Shown: positions 9,961-21,419 of the stretch, piece by piece
Layout: each line of letters begins with the position of its first letter
How positions within the stretch are numbered: the first letter of the stretch is position 1
Assembly (NCBI GenBank): GCA_947579605.1
Contig: OX388307.1
Coordinates: 31,659,237 to 31,723,236, forward strand
DNA: 64,000 bases
Direction: 5' to 3'
From: Athripsodes cinereus
Taxonomy: Eukaryota; Arthropoda; Insecta; Trichoptera; Leptoceridae
Notes under the pieces: model-generated
The model's database searches: none
What the model was told of the DNA's origin: nothing
What the model saw: only the letters and a program-made list of their open reading frames with translations
Program-made: the position numbers and the translations under genes

Positions 9961-10049
9961 TAGAAAAAGAAATAAGTTACATGTATAGAAATTTCACTAT
10001 GAGATTACATTTACTAAATACAAGTTTATTAAAAAAATAAAAAAAATAA

Positions 10050-10378
10050 ATAAGCGGATGGCTATCTCACTTGTGGGTAATGTCATGATGGTATGAATGA
10101 ATGGATTAAATAAATAAAAACTATTCTTCACCTCCCGTGACGGCATATCCCACAAGTGGGGTTGCCAGCAGATCAGTTGCATGTATTTAATATGCAAGCT
10201 GTCCTCTCCATGCCAATAAAAAAATAAAGTGTTTAATACAGGATGGGTAGCAAATCTCATCGCTGAATCTAAGATGAAAAATGTATTTTTCGAACGTCTA
10301 CCTTTCACAGGACACTCGAGAACTTGCGGAAAAGAGTGGAAGACCAATTCTTTGCCAGGTTCTTCACGGTAGCATAAC
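10050..10378 (+). repeat. Family X, near-complete copy
   Basis: The best guide copy. In order it has CCCACAAGTGGGG, GCCAGCAGATCAGTTGCATG, TGCAAGCTGTCCTCTCCATG, CAGGATGGGTAGCAAATCTC, ATCGCTGAAT, a TTTTTCGAAC word, CTTTCACAGGACACTCGAGA, ACTTGCGGAAAAGAGTGG and TTTGCCAGGTTCTTCACGG. An inverted CTCACTTGTGGGTAATG at about 10067-10083 flanks the left end, so this end is locally palindromic. There is no open frame and no tRNA-like A or B box. The class is unknown (MITE, SINE without a tRNA head, or LINE tail). Confidence 0.7.
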
Positions 10379-11180
10379 GTAACGAGAAAATATTATAATT
10401 CGTAACACGAGATAACATTGATTGGAAAAAAAATTAACAATGCTTCAAAAAGAGAAAACTAATATTATTGTCACATTTGTAACATTGAACAAAAGATAAT
10501 AAAAATAAAAAAATAAGCAAAAAAGCATTAATAATCAAAATCGTTCAACAAGAAAAATTTTTGATTGCAACAATAAATTGGCAAAATATCAATAGGTAAT
10601 TCAGTTTGTCAAAGTTGCAATGAATCGCAGAAAATAAAGATTGTTGCCACATTTCGGTCTCGAGAGTGTTGACGTTGGTTTCGGACACTTCCGATACTTG
10701 CACAATGTATGTTTGTATTATAATATGGGTATGTATGTAGTTGTAGAAGTGGGAAGGTGATCGAGATGTTGTCGGTACCCTTGGGGAGAGCATATTTGAA
10801 TATATTATTATTGTGGAATCGCTTCCAAGAATGGTATTTCGTACATCCCCTGGCGTAGAGAAGGCGAAATTTGAATATTTTATCAGTGATTCTAAGTACC
10901 TACTAGGTAGTATGTAGTAAGTTTTGTGTGACGGTCGTAGTAGTGGGAAATATTATTATTTCGAATTCTTTCCCAAAATCTTTTGTGTTGCAGCCCAAAA
11001 TGGATGTTGACATATCTATATGAAGATACCATCACAGTTCCTTCCACAAGTAAGATAGCTAGTAGGCTTACTAGGCTAGTAGACTACTAGAATTACTGCA
11101 TAGAGTAAACATATAGGCTGTCTTCTCCGAGCTTTGAATATACATAATATGACAATCAGGATGGGTGGAATATCTCGTCA
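10379..11180. other. Unassigned AT-rich sequence
   Basis: No gene seen. AGTTGTAGAAGTGGGA (10738) and CGTAGTAGTGGGAAA (10936) loosely resemble AGTTGTAGAAGTGGAT in the 18115-18730 tandem array, so a diverged relative of that repeat may lie here. Confidence 0.3.
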
Positions 11181-11460
11181 CAGCTTACTTACTTACTTAT
11201 TTACTTACTTTTCGGGTCCGGACTTCAGCGACGTATATCGCCTTGTCACTCGCCATCACCAGCTTACTCACATTACATGCATTCCGCATGAGCGTACATT
11301 GCAGCTATAGTGTGAGGAGAAGGTAACGCTCTTGCACTTGGCCCGCCCGTGAGACAATTTGGATTTGAATGTGCGGATAAATAGGAGTCCATGACTGCTG
11401 AAATATCCGGCTATGAAGTGGGGCTCTCTCCAATGTGCTGGGTATGGTTGTTACAAATAT
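11181..11460. repeat. CTTA microsatellite and shared repeat segment
   Basis: An imperfect CTTA run at 11184-11212 may be the tail of a minus-strand LINE. From about 11338 the sequence GGCCCGCCCGTGAGACAATT, then GGAGTC, TATCCGG, GTGG and CTCTCTCCAATG matches the word order at 49620-49705 on the same strand, so the two are copies of one dispersed repeat. Confidence 0.45.
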
Positions 11461-11538
11461 ATGAAGTGTTTAGTCAATTGTATATATCTACTCGTATATG
11501 TGTATCATCGTGTCACGAGATTTTTGTGTATCTTATGG

Positions 11539-12060
11539 GGTGTTCACATTTGGCGAATATCGCCAGGCGAATTTCAAAATATATCGCCAGGCGAAATAAC
11601 AAAATTCGCCGGACATCCATTGATCGTCAACACCTGTTCACACAGTCCACCAATATAGAAACAATCTGTCAGATGCGCTTTGATTTTGACAATGTTTTCA
11701 AAATGGCGTCGAGAAGAGAAGTGTTTATTTTTAGTCGAAAATGTTATAGTAGAGGTTATAAGGCGCCTTCTAATTAAGGAAACAAACACCACAAACCAAC
11801 AACAAAGATAACAGCTGTCACGAAGCAGGAAACATTGTAAAATCTATAGATTATAAATTCTTTACCATAGATACGAACGCCGCGCACATCTGCGCACGCG
11901 CGAATCGTTCAATAGGCCGAAAAGTTGGAAGGTGGTCAACTCGAGACGATATCGTTTCTACTGGTTTTTATCGTTTCAGACTAGCTGTCATTTTGTTCAC
12001 ACGGTTCAAATGGCTGGCGATATTTTGGTGCCTGGCGATATTCGCCAAAGTGAGAACACC
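11539..12060. mobile_element. Non-autonomous TIR element, about 522 bp
   Basis: The left end GGTGTTCACATTTGGCGAAT and the reverse complement of the right end, GGTGTTCTCACTTTGGCGAA, are clear terminal inverted repeats. Both continue into ATCGCCAGGC. Further GGCGA / TCGCC words near each end look like subterminal binding sites. The GGTGTTC start with subterminal repeats suggests a hAT-type element, but I could not find a clean 8-bp target duplication. The overlapping open frames at 11391-11792 are chance frames. Confidence 0.65.
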
Positions 12061-12620
12061 ACATTAGGTAGGGACTAGCTCGAACTGTGTGAATTGTCTG
12101 TACATGTTAAGCTGTGTACATGCTGAATCGAAGTTATATTCACGGTGTTCTTAAAGTATTGGCTTTACAGGACATTCAAAACTTACAGAAAAGAGTCGGG
12201 TTCCAGTCTTTTTCCCCATAGGCTCTGCAAAGTGATGGAAATATCTTTTGAAAAACATTGAAATATTTTTTCTGCCAAGAATTGAAAAGAATTTTGAGTC
12301 CCTGAAATGAATAGGGTTTCCCATTATTTTTAGTGCTTGCGTCCTTTTGCTTTTGGGATGGTTTTTCACGATACGATGCTTTTCAAATATATTGTCTACG
12401 TTATTATTTACAGCTTTGGAATGTCCTTAAAAAAGTGTGTATAATGATAAATATGACATGAAATATGTCACTTATCTTGAATGTATTTTTGACATAGAGA
12501 GGATGATCTGCTTATTTACTCGTTTGTTGGCTACTCCACTTGTGGGAAAAAATATGATGATATAAAATAATTTAGAGACCCATGTCACGTAGTGGAAATC
12601 TTTGATGCACTGAGAAACTT
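12061..12620. repeat. Two partial family X pieces
   Basis: 12160-12235 holds TTTACAGGACATTCAAAACT and ACAGAAAAGAGTCGGG, the right part of family X in plus orientation. 12490-12550 holds ACATAGAGAGGATGATC and GTTGGCTACTCCACTTGTGG, the left part in minus orientation. The two halves are therefore separate or rearranged copies. Confidence 0.55.
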
Positions 12621-13433
12621 CTAGAGTATTTATAATATGTATCTAGTGCATAAATCCACATAAATCCAATTTAGGAACTTCAAACTCTGCTTCGCTTACA
12701 TTTTAAATGAAATCTCATCGAATTTCGAAATAGTTTGCAATTCAATGCTTTGCCAAATGTATGCCAAATTGCCAAATAATGATTTTACAAAGAAACATCG
12801 AGTAGACACTTACCATCTGGTTGTCAACCATAAAAAGAGACTTGAGGGCAGAAGATATTAATTAATCTAGCACAGGGTAGGCATAGGTATTTAGAAGATA
12901 AGGACAAAAAGGGCCGACCCTAGATGATGAGAATATAAGATTTAGATAAAAAAGAAGTTTACTTACCTTCTTTGTCGTACAAATTGCTGATTTACTTACC
13001 TTTTTTGCTAACCTTGCCCCTATGAACACTTTAACCTTAGAATATATTTTTATTAGCAAATAATTAAAAGGAAACGTTCTAAAACTTTTACAATCAGCAT
13101 TTACAAGTTGCATGTCACATTCGTGAATGGATCATATGTATAAATTTTGACACTAGGAAACTAAAGGTGAGCAACTTGAAAAAACAAGATGGGACCTTTA
13201 ACCTCATAAGTATGGTGTCCAAATATGAGAACGATGATAATCTATTTTTAAAATCTAATCCATCATCAAGATTAGATGAAGTAAATAAAAATAACTTTGA
13301 AGTAAGCAGGTGTCAAATAAAGTTAAGTATTAACTCTAGTAAGACCTTCTATAGGGTGCTATATGGGTTGGTCCTATTAAATAATAATTTTTTATTCTTG
13401 TATTCTTCATGTTTCGATATTATGGCTCAACAT
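12621..13433. other. Unassigned sequence, no gene
   Basis: AT-rich. Open frames at 12862-13113 (minus) and 13167-13469 (plus) lack recognisable domains, and the second runs into the SINE tail at 13434. Nothing else seen. Confidence 0.3.
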
Positions 13434-13530
13434 ACCCCTTTCACGACACAAGCTTTTGGCTTAGTGTGAAAGGTGTATAAGGTTGTATTTGAGTTTATTA
13501 CAAAATCCAGATATATCTTTTTTTTTTTAA
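13434..13530 (+). mobile_element. SINE-1, 5'-truncated tail
   Basis: Only the 3' body remains: CCCCTTTCACGACACAAGC, TGTGAAAGGTGTATAAGG and CCAGATATATC with an A/T tail. It matches the body of the full copies at 44899 and 46341. Confidence 0.75.
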
Positions 13531-13915
13531 AAAAAACATATTGAAATGTGTACTCTATTTTCGATTTCTGTTTTTTTACAATATTTTATTTTACACAAAT
13601 TCCTTACTTAGATATAAAAAATACGCAATTCTACTGGCTACCCTATTTGTGGGATAAAGCGGGATTCCAATCAGGATTATTCCCTTGGTTGTCTCGTAGG
13701 TTTCTGTTATAATACGCTATTTGATGGAAAAGTATTGTCAAAACTTTATTTGATTTTTTTTTATATTTTGAATGTTAAAGTTTTCAAATGACTAGTAAAA
13801 AGCAGTAGTCCAAAAAAATAAAAACATTAAACATATTAAATTCAGCAATGAGATTTTCCCTCCATCATGAATGTCTCATTTTTTTTGTTGGTATGGAGAA
13901 AACAGCTTTTATTTT
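13531..13915. other. AT-rich spacer with a family X scrap
   Basis: CTACTGGCTACCCTATTTGT at 13631-13650 matches the CTGGCTACCCCACTTGTGGG word of family X in minus orientation. The remainder is AT-rich with no feature I can name. Confidence 0.4.
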
Positions 13916-14085
13916 TATTCTTCTTCTTCTTCGCCCTAGTCTTTATCCCATTTACTTGGGTTCGGCTCTCCTAGTCCTCATCTTCTAAGTTTTCCGGTCC
14001 CTTGCATCCTCCGAGCGCAACTCGGCCTCCTTCAGGTCCCTGGCAATTGTGGACATCCAGGTGATCACTGGTCTGCCATGTGATG
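13916..14085 (-). pseudogene. LINE 3' end fragment
   Basis: On the minus strand this region ends in an AAGAAGAAGAAG-type tail. It translates with words such as GRPVITWMSTIARDL and RSEDARDR, the kind of C-terminal sequence seen at the end of insect non-LTR reverse transcriptases. It is short, 5'-truncated and contains stops. Confidence 0.5.
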
Positions 14086-14460
14086 GTATAAAAGTAATAG
14101 TTATTTCATTCAGCGAACTTCTAAAAATATCGGTTGAACTGTACCACTACATAATGCAGTGTCAATAAATTTGATTGATTATGCTTTCGATATGGTCAAT
14201 GACAGATTTCTGATGAAAACTTTGATTATAACCAGCAACGATCGAAATTATATCATTAATTTTTGAATTATCATTATAATTCAAACGAGAGAATCGAATG
14301 GAATTATTATTTACGAATTCGATTATTCCACGGCGATGGCAAAAACGGAGATATTGCGTCATTAATCGAAAATATTATTTAATGATCATAGTCCAATAAT
14401 TGTCGATAAATTTTTGTAACGGGATTTTGAAATAACGATTTTTTTTAGATTATGCTAGTC
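14086..14460. other. AT-rich spacer, nothing recognised
   Basis: The 66-residue minus frame at 14162-14362 has no recognisable motif. Nothing else seen. Confidence 0.3.
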
Positions 14461-15200
14461 ACGTTTTATATATTGTAATTACCTTAACGTGAGCTCCCGT
14501 GGTAGTACTTTGCCACGGCTAGCTTGGGGGCCACGTTACAAGATATGTTCCTCTTAAGTAGGTGGGTACTAATATACAAAATAAAAAAAATAATAATTAT
14601 AATTATAACTACGATTTATTCAAGGGAATAATTTATATGCATGGACCAATGCAAAATAAACACAAACAATAACACTGACGTGTTCACACAGAAAAAAAAA
14701 ACACATGTAAGTACTATTATCATATAGTAATAGAATATAAGTAATGTACAAAAATTATAAATAAAAAACAATTACTTCTTCGTTGCGCTGGCTAAACGCG
14801 AGGGCGCGACCCTCAGCGATTGTAGTACAATTAACACAATGTCCATATATGTGTCACGAAGAGTCCAGTTGCAGTGCACAAATATAGTTCCCGATGAACA
14901 ACTTCACAATGGAATATTTTATCAATAGTCTATTAATCACTCGTCGAATATATGATATTGCAATCAAATTAAAAAATTAGTCTCAGATGATAATAATGAA
15001 ATTCACTTTTCAATTTATTTCTCAGTTTCGATGAATCACTTCTCACTTAGGTATTTGTATATCGTAAATACCTAGCAGACAAGGCGAGTACTATATCGGT
15101 GTTACGCGCACGGATGTTGAAAAACTTCTGAACTCTCGTCCTTGAACTGCGCTGGCTTATATAGTTCTCCGGGGCGGCAGACAGAGACAGAAATAAAATT
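14461..15200 (-). promoter_or_regulatory. Possible minus-strand promoter and short transcript unit
   Basis: The minus strand shows a TATA-like AACTATATAAGCCAGCG around 15150-15170, just downstream of a GC-rich CTGCCGCCCCGGAG, in otherwise AT-rich DNA. About 540 bp downstream an AATAAA signal lies near 14616-14622. Between them are GC-rich islands at 14785-14820 and 15100-15160. This could be a remnant LTR or a short non-coding unit. No matching LTR partner or protein was found, and TGTAACGTGG on the minus strand at about 14535 could be another element's edge. Confidence 0.25.
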
Positions 15201-16650
15201 GTTTTGCTCTTTCTATGTACTTGTACTTTTCTTCAATGGCAGTATAAAATAGTATGTATTTTAAATTTGATTGCTTTATCATAATATGAAGAATATTAAA
15301 ATGATTAAAATGCGATGATTTTCTTTCTTGAAGTTACAGCCGTTTTTCGGAAGATAATTATCAAACAAGATTATTTACATACATTTGAATTATGGAACAA
15401 ATACATAACTTATCTTAACATATGCAAAATTATTTACAATCAATTTTCACCTAGATATCTACATCTCTAAACAACAATTTATTTAATTAAATACATTTTC
15501 ATGTTCGTTTGATATACATAGGTATCGTAGAATTTTTAAAACAATAGTTATGACTCTAAGATTATCATAAAGTTTGATCCTATACCTACCGATACAATTT
15601 ACTTAGCAACATCAATTTATAATTTACATACTCGATCTACTTTAAATATAAAACAAATCTCAATTGTAACATATCGTCATAATATATTATTGAAATCATT
15701 ATATATTATTAGTGTACACCTCTGTCTATCAACAAGCAATTATTTACATATCAAACATTATTTTTTCTTATAATATCCAATTATTTACATACGTCCTTAA
15801 TCAAATTTATAATTACAATTGTTTTTTTTTTTTTTTATATGCAAAACTTTCTTTATACCTATCTCAATGCCAGATATTAAGTCCAAATTATATTTTCCAA
15901 TATAGTGACAATATCCCATAAGTCGGGTGACTTGATAGATATTTATTAGATATAATGAATCAGTGATACAATTAATCATTGGATGAACACATCTATATAA
16001 TTATAAAAAAATTAATTCTTTCCATACTAGTAAATATTAACTACCTACTATATTATTTACATTTTTACATATTTAAACATTTCTTTTACTCAATTATTTA
16101 CTATATGCAATATTTACACAGGTTAGGTATATTTTAGGATCTCTCATAATGTATTATCACATACATCATATCAAAAATCATACAAAATAAATTACAATTA
16201 AAATATTACTATACCTAGCGCGGACATTAGTCATTATTATTAAACAGGTGTAAAAACAAAACACTTTGTTAAACAAAAGGGAATATCATAAAGCCATTAA
16301 GATTTTTGTAGAAAAAGTTACAACAAAATAAAATTACCCAGCTGCTAAGTGAGTAGTCACCAGAACTCTCATTGTTATATGGGATAGTTATAATCCTGCC
16401 ATTGTTTATTTAACTTTCACTAATACATACAATAGTATCTAAGTGCAGGTAGATATATAGGTACATAAAAATAAATGCATCAATATTTGGATTTTTCTAG
16501 ACTTTCTTGCGAACTCTATTATTTGAAATAAATATTCCCTTATCAACAAAACAATATTATATTCATCATAATGTTTTCCGTCATAATTAATTAGCAATGC
16601 ATATCAACCTTTTTAGTAATAGAACCTACTTATTTTACTTGTTTTTATTA
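15201..16650. other. AT-rich sequence with repeated TTATTTACAT words
   Basis: No gene. The word TTATTTACA or a close variant recurs at irregular spacing between about 15370 and 16120. This may be low-complexity drift or a worn-out tandem array. Confidence 0.3.
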
Positions 16651-16872
16651 TCTATACTAATATTATAATGAGGAAAGATTTGATTGTTTGCATTGAATAG
16701 GCTCCGAAACTACTGAACAGATTTGAAAAATTCTTTCACTGCTGGGAAGCTACACTATCCCCAGGTGACAAACACTATATTATATTTTCAAAACATTAGG
16801 GATCCTTACTAAGACTTAATTATTTTTTTAAATATCTTTCTACCCGTGCGAAGCTGGTGTGGACCGCTTGTA
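16651..16872 (+). mobile_element. Helitron-like non-autonomous remnant
   Basis: It starts TCTATACTAATATTATAA and then has GGCTCCGAAACTACTGAACA and AGATTTGAAAAATTCTTTCA. It ends with CCCGTGCGAAGCTGGTGTGG followed by ACCGCTTGT. This order matches a very widespread arthropod repeat usually classed with Helitrons: TC start, a hairpin at the 3' end in GCGAAGC...GCTNGT. The copy is diverged and has no Rep/helicase coding sequence. Confidence 0.6.
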
Positions 16873-16884
16873 TTTTATATTCAG

Positions 16885-17005
16885 CTATGAACCCACCCTG
16901 AATGTCTTATTTTTTCTGGCACAAAGGACGTTTTGTATGTTTATAATATGCAGTTAATAATAGTTGCACGGTGATGGTGTGATAGATAGAAATTTTCCAA
17001 CAACC
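16885..17005 (-). repeat. Family X fragment
   Basis: CCACCCTGAATGTCTTATTT, CTGGCACAAAGGACG and TTTGTATGTTTATAATATGC follow the word order of minus-oriented family X copies. Confidence 0.6.
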
Positions 17006-17699
17006 TACAACCAAATTCGAAAACCACCCATTGTATTAATTCCATTTATCATTTGACCACCTATCCTATAAGTAGGTGCAGAACTCACAGCAATAGTATG
17101 ATAGAACTGACACAAGAATTACCATAATAATGCGACACGGTTCATAGAGAAGTAGTACCCACGAAAATGAATATAAGGATCCTGATACCAAGTGCTTTGA
17201 TAATAATACGATTGGGCAAAGTATTTATCTTTATTCAATTTTGTTATTCAATACATCACGGTATTTCAGCCATGTGGAGTAGCCTCCAAACGAATTTCAA
17301 AAGAAAACAATTTAAAGTTCTCCACGGCGCGAGCGTACATTACAAATCTGGCAATTAAATTCCCACACAAATTTGATAACACTAAAATCTCTGTCAAGAT
17401 ATCAGATATTAGGGAACTCACCGCCCCTGGGAAGTAATTTGTATGAAGATGTTTCCGTGCAAGTCGGCACGGGTTGCACTGTTCCGAATAAGATAAAAAT
17501 TGATTTTTGAGTGTTTTAGGAACAAATGAACAAAATAAGAGCCTATGCGTTGTAAAATTAAAACTTTGAAAAATTAGGGACACCCTAAGGTACATATATA
17601 CATACGTACCTACATATCCCCATCCAATTAACATTGCATTCCTTCTCACGCTGGGTTGGATGAACATTTACCGGTGGTTCTTTGAAATTTTAAACTATA
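17006..17699. other. Unassigned sequence, no gene
   Basis: The 133-residue minus frame at 17266-17667 has no motif that I recognise and is probably chance. Nothing else seen. Confidence 0.3.
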
Positions 17700-17790
17700 C
17701 TATACCCTCAAGCCGTGTCCCAAGTGAGGTAGGCAGAGAGAACGGAGCGCCAAACAGATCTATCTTTACACACTTTGAAATTGTGCAGAA
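17700..17790 (-). repeat. LINE 3' UTR scrap (family D)
   Basis: GTCCCAAGTGAGGTAGGCAG followed by AGAACGGAGCGCC matches, in reverse, the CTGCCTAC...CTTGGGA end at 57500-57545, which is the 3' tail of a family D LINE. Confidence 0.45.
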
Positions 17791-18114
17791 GAATTTATGA
17801 CTTTCTGATTTATTTGCTTTTTTGTCTACAATTTTATTTTATAAACATAATATTGGTTCTTCGATGGCATAAATCAGCCCTAGTTAGCTGGTTAGGTTGC
17901 CTAGTAAAAAAAATATATAAAATACATACACAAACGGATGATAGATGATAGAAATATTTATATGTCGATTTGTATGACAAGTAAGTACCTACATAAAATG
18001 TTTGAATGTTTAAAACAACTTCAATGCAAACAATAATAACATCATTTCTCTCTCTCTAAATTTCAGTACAGGGGTTTCAGTACAATAATACATATGATTA
18101 TAAATGTAGCGATA
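17791..18114. other. AT-rich spacer, nothing recognised
   Basis: No gene or repeat that I can name. Confidence 0.3.
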
Positions 18115-18730
18115 ATTAATATGATCCTCGAGGATTCTATGTACGAGTGTGTCGTGTTGATATTAATAACAAAACAATATCCGTACAATACACACATAAT
18201 TTCTAGTTACCGTTTGTATTTGATAATTGTATCTAGTTGTAGAAGTGGATAATATTAATAATAGCTCTATGTGTACTTGTATTTACTAAACCGGTTGCGT
18301 AAAGTAAAACAACAATATTAATAATTAACCACAGAAGGATTCTATATAAACATTTTCATACAATGCCCACACACATAATAATTATTATAGTAACCGGTTG
18401 TATTTGAGTATTGCATCTAGTTGTAGAAGTGGATTGTGATAATAATACTTACATACTTCATACTTGGATTTACAAAACCGGTTGCGTAAAGTTGATCAAC
18501 AATATTACATAATAATTAACCACAGAAGGATTCTATAATAAAATTCTCATACAGTGCCCACACACGTAATTCCTAGTAACCGGGCGTATTTTAATATTGC
18601 ATCTGGTTGTGAAAGTGAACTTAATTAATACCTATCAACTTCATACTTGCATTAAATAAACCGGTTTCGAAAGAAGATCACAGTTTTAAAATTAATTACC
18701 TATAATCCAAGGAGATTTTATATAATATTA
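18115..18730. repeat. Tandem array, about 185-bp unit, 3.3 copies
   Basis: The word ACCGGTTGCGTAAAG or a close variant recurs at 18291, 18478 and 18661 (spacings 187 and 183). Each unit also holds ACCACAGAAGGATTCTAT, CCCACACAC, AGTAACCGG and ATTGCATCTAGTTGTAGAAG in that order. A further diverged unit lies at about 19030-19150. There is no open frame, so this is a local minisatellite-like array. Confidence 0.8.
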
Positions 18731-19341
18731 GTGTCAAATCCATAAAATATATTTTTATTTTTTTTTATTACACTAATAAATTACAAATCTTATACATATT
18801 TTCATTGATGTTGCCTAACTAGGTATAACCTGTTTTAGGGCAAACATCTCTCAAACATATCAATCATATTGAAACATATACACAATCACAAAAAGCATTC
18901 ATCTCCTATATTAACACAATCACATTCATAACAAGAAAAACACTGCTGTAAACTGTCCATACATGAAACAACACACAAACAAACCATTTCTCCATATAAA
19001 ACCAAAAAAAAACAACACATCCCTCAACATTACAGTTACTAATCGTATTTGAATATTGTAGGTTGCCAATTATAGAAGTGCACTAAAATAAACTTTACAC
19101 ATACTTATATTTTAACTAAACCAGTCTCGAAAATTTTAAGGATGTATAAGTTATAGATCTTTGTACAATTTTTGTGGTTTAATTAACCAATCCACCCAAT
19201 TTGTGGCATAGCAATCTATGTACAGTCTGTTATCTGATAAAATAATATTGCAATATTTCATACTGCATTTATCGTTCCTTATAGTCCTGCAAAGAATAAT
19301 TATTTATTTATTTATATATTATTATTTTATTCTTCACTATA
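18731..19341. other. Spacer with diverged array unit
   Basis: CGTATTTGAATATTGTAGG and TATAGAAGTGCA near 19045-19085 are a degenerate extra unit of the 185-bp array. The remainder is AT-rich without recognisable features. Confidence 0.4.
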
Positions 19342-19600
19342 CACTGAGAAAAATACTAAAAACGAATCATTGGTACGGTACTATCAGATTAGGACCAGAG
19401 ATCGTACAAACGATTCATTGGTATAAATCTATAATATTAACTCTTCGCAAACAAATCATTGGTAAATTTACCAACAACTTGTTTGCGAAGAGTTAATATT
19501 ATAGATTCGTACTAATGAATCGTTTGTACGATCTCTGGTCCTAATCTGATAGTACGTACCAATGATTCGTTGTGAAATTTCGTTAGTATTTTTCTCAGTG
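19342..19600. mobile_element. Fold-back MITE with TA target site
   Basis: A 259-bp long-hairpin element. The ends CACTGAGAAAAATACTA and TAGTATTTTTCTCAGTG are inverted repeats flanked by TA on both sides (19340-19341, 19601-19602). The arms pair along nearly the whole length, through ACCAGAGATCGTACAAACGA, to a small loop near 19460-19475. The TA duplication and CACTG end fit Tc1/mariner-type MITEs. The small overlapping open frames are artefacts of the palindrome. Confidence 0.85.
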
Positions 19601-19669
19601 TAGGTAGGTACATTGGTTACAATATTACATAATAAAATAGTGTCACAAAAATAGCAGTTATACAATTCA

Positions 19670-19725
19670 ATGTACAGAGGGCGAGTTTATCGCTAAAATG
19701 CGTTGTCTTCTAACTAACTATTCAC
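19670..19725 (-). repeat. LINE 3' motif (family F)
   Basis: The minus strand reads GCGATAAACTCGCCCTCTGT after a TTAGTTAGAAGAC word. The same motif ends the CR1/L2-like element at 38335-38400 and appears on the minus strand at 34320-34345. I read it as the conserved 3' end of one LINE group. Confidence 0.5.
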
Positions 19726-20659
19726 TCTTTAATGTAAGTTATCAAGTGCTCTGTAACAGGCAGGTGTTCCGGAAAAAAGTGAAATCATCACGAATGAAAC
19801 ATGGAACATTTTCAATTTAGCGTTTAGGTGTCACTATTCCTAAATATCTTATTATTTTATTGGCACAGAGAGGATAACATGTAATTTTACATTTATTACA
19901 ATTACAAAATTACAAAAATTACACTTACATAATTTGTTAAGTATTGGTTGCCTCAATTGTGGGTGATGATTTGATGGCTTGTCAAAAAAATAACACAAAG
20001 TTATTCTAAATGCATACCAGGACACTAAAAAAAATTTGTAAGTATAAACAAAAAAATTCGCTTTATTATAGAAATTAAATTCCTACCGATTTTGGCAACA
20101 ATAATTTACAATAGTTTATTTATTTTATTTAACAATACACGGGCTGAGCCATGGCACTACCATCACATGGTTTCAATTCATTAATGTATTAAATATTAAT
20201 TAGATATATTTAAAGACACATCAAATTTGGCCCAACAAAGAACATTTCTAAATATAATTGATAGGTATATTATAGCCATTAAATGTCAACTGATAAAAAT
20301 TTACTTAAATATTTTTGAACTACTGGTCAAAGCAACGCTGCAAATAGGAGAACATTATCGTTCTCCGGCGCCATTTAGTGTTTCAGGTTGAGAATCAACG
20401 ATAGATTGTCAACAGCCTCGAATACAATTATAGGGATGGTCGCTGTTAGTTTGACATGTATGCTCAACAGATGTCGAACATAGAAGTTTAAAACAGGGAT
20501 TGGTGAACGTACCATGGGTAAAGTGCACTTAAACCAGCCTAAGCCGATTCGTAAGCATCGGAACAACTTTCCTGTTTCATACAAAAGGGAGTTTGCACAG
20601 TCTGTTGGTTGTGCGGATGAGGTGTTTGTTGAGTAATACTCTTGATAGTATTTTACAGT
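19726..20659. repeat. Family X fragment and unassigned DNA
   Basis: 19855-19985 is a minus-oriented family X copy (ATTGGCACAGAGAGGATAAC, GTTGCCTCAATTGTGGG) with an AT-rich expansion in the middle. At 20533-20575, CCAGCCTAAGCCGATTCGTA resembles CCAAGCCTAAAGTCGATTCA at 48768, so another low-copy repeat is shared there. There is no gene. Confidence 0.45.
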
Positions 20660-20900
20660 CAGTTTGAATTCATCACCATCATCTCCGTCGGCCCCTCAAT
20701 CCTGAGGATCGTGACCATCATGCCTCCCTCTGTAGACCAGCTGTTTCCATCTTGAGCGATCCTCCGCCATGTGCAAAGCCCCGAGTAGTGAACTCTGTGT
20801 GGCGTCCTTAATTTGGTTCCTCTATCTTGCTGGTGCTCGGCCCCTTTCACGTCTCCTTTCTACAGCCCCAGTTATAATTACTCTTTCCAGGTTTTCAAGC
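20660..20900 (-). pseudogene. LINE 3' end fragment (family B)
   Basis: The minus-strand translation has GRAPARWRNQIKDAT-like and ALHMAEDRSRWKQL-like words followed by RGRHDGHDPQD-like and a GATGATGATGA tail. This is the C-terminus of an insect non-LTR reverse transcriptase of the RTE/R1 style. A plus-strand copy of the same family lies at 45350-45720. It is frameshifted and 5'-truncated. Confidence 0.65.
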
Positions 20901-21419
20901 TCTCTTCTTGAATTAAGTAGGTATGAAAAAATATGACTTACAAACAAATATAAATAAAGATAATAGAGAGAGGTCAGAAAATATGATTTCTGGACGTTTT
21001 TTTATTATCCTTATGATAAAATATATTATCGACTTGCATTTTAAATTATATTTTGAATATTATAATTCAGAGCTTCAACATATTATGTAAAATTATTAAA
21101 ACAATATACATTTAAATTTCAGCCACACTATTAGGTTGATAATAATATTGTTTATCTCTTGAAATAATCCACAGTTATTAAATGTATCTGCCGGTAACTA
21201 CATACACTTATACTGTACTAGCTCCTATGTTAATACCTATGGAATAATAATAAATTAATCAGTGTATGTATACCGTGGTTTAGATGAAATCCATACAGGT
21301 CTCTGGTCTCCACCACTAAACAATACAATTTCAAGAACTCATAGCAAAAACAATTCTTTTAATAATAAATTTAACATTCCCAAACTCAGATGTGATTTTT
21401 ATAATTATTATGGGTACTA
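20901..21419. other. AT-rich spacer, nothing recognised
   Basis: No gene or named repeat. Confidence 0.3.

Noticed and set aside
17266..17667. 133-residue minus-strand frame
   Set aside because: No motif or convincing composition; likely a chance frame.
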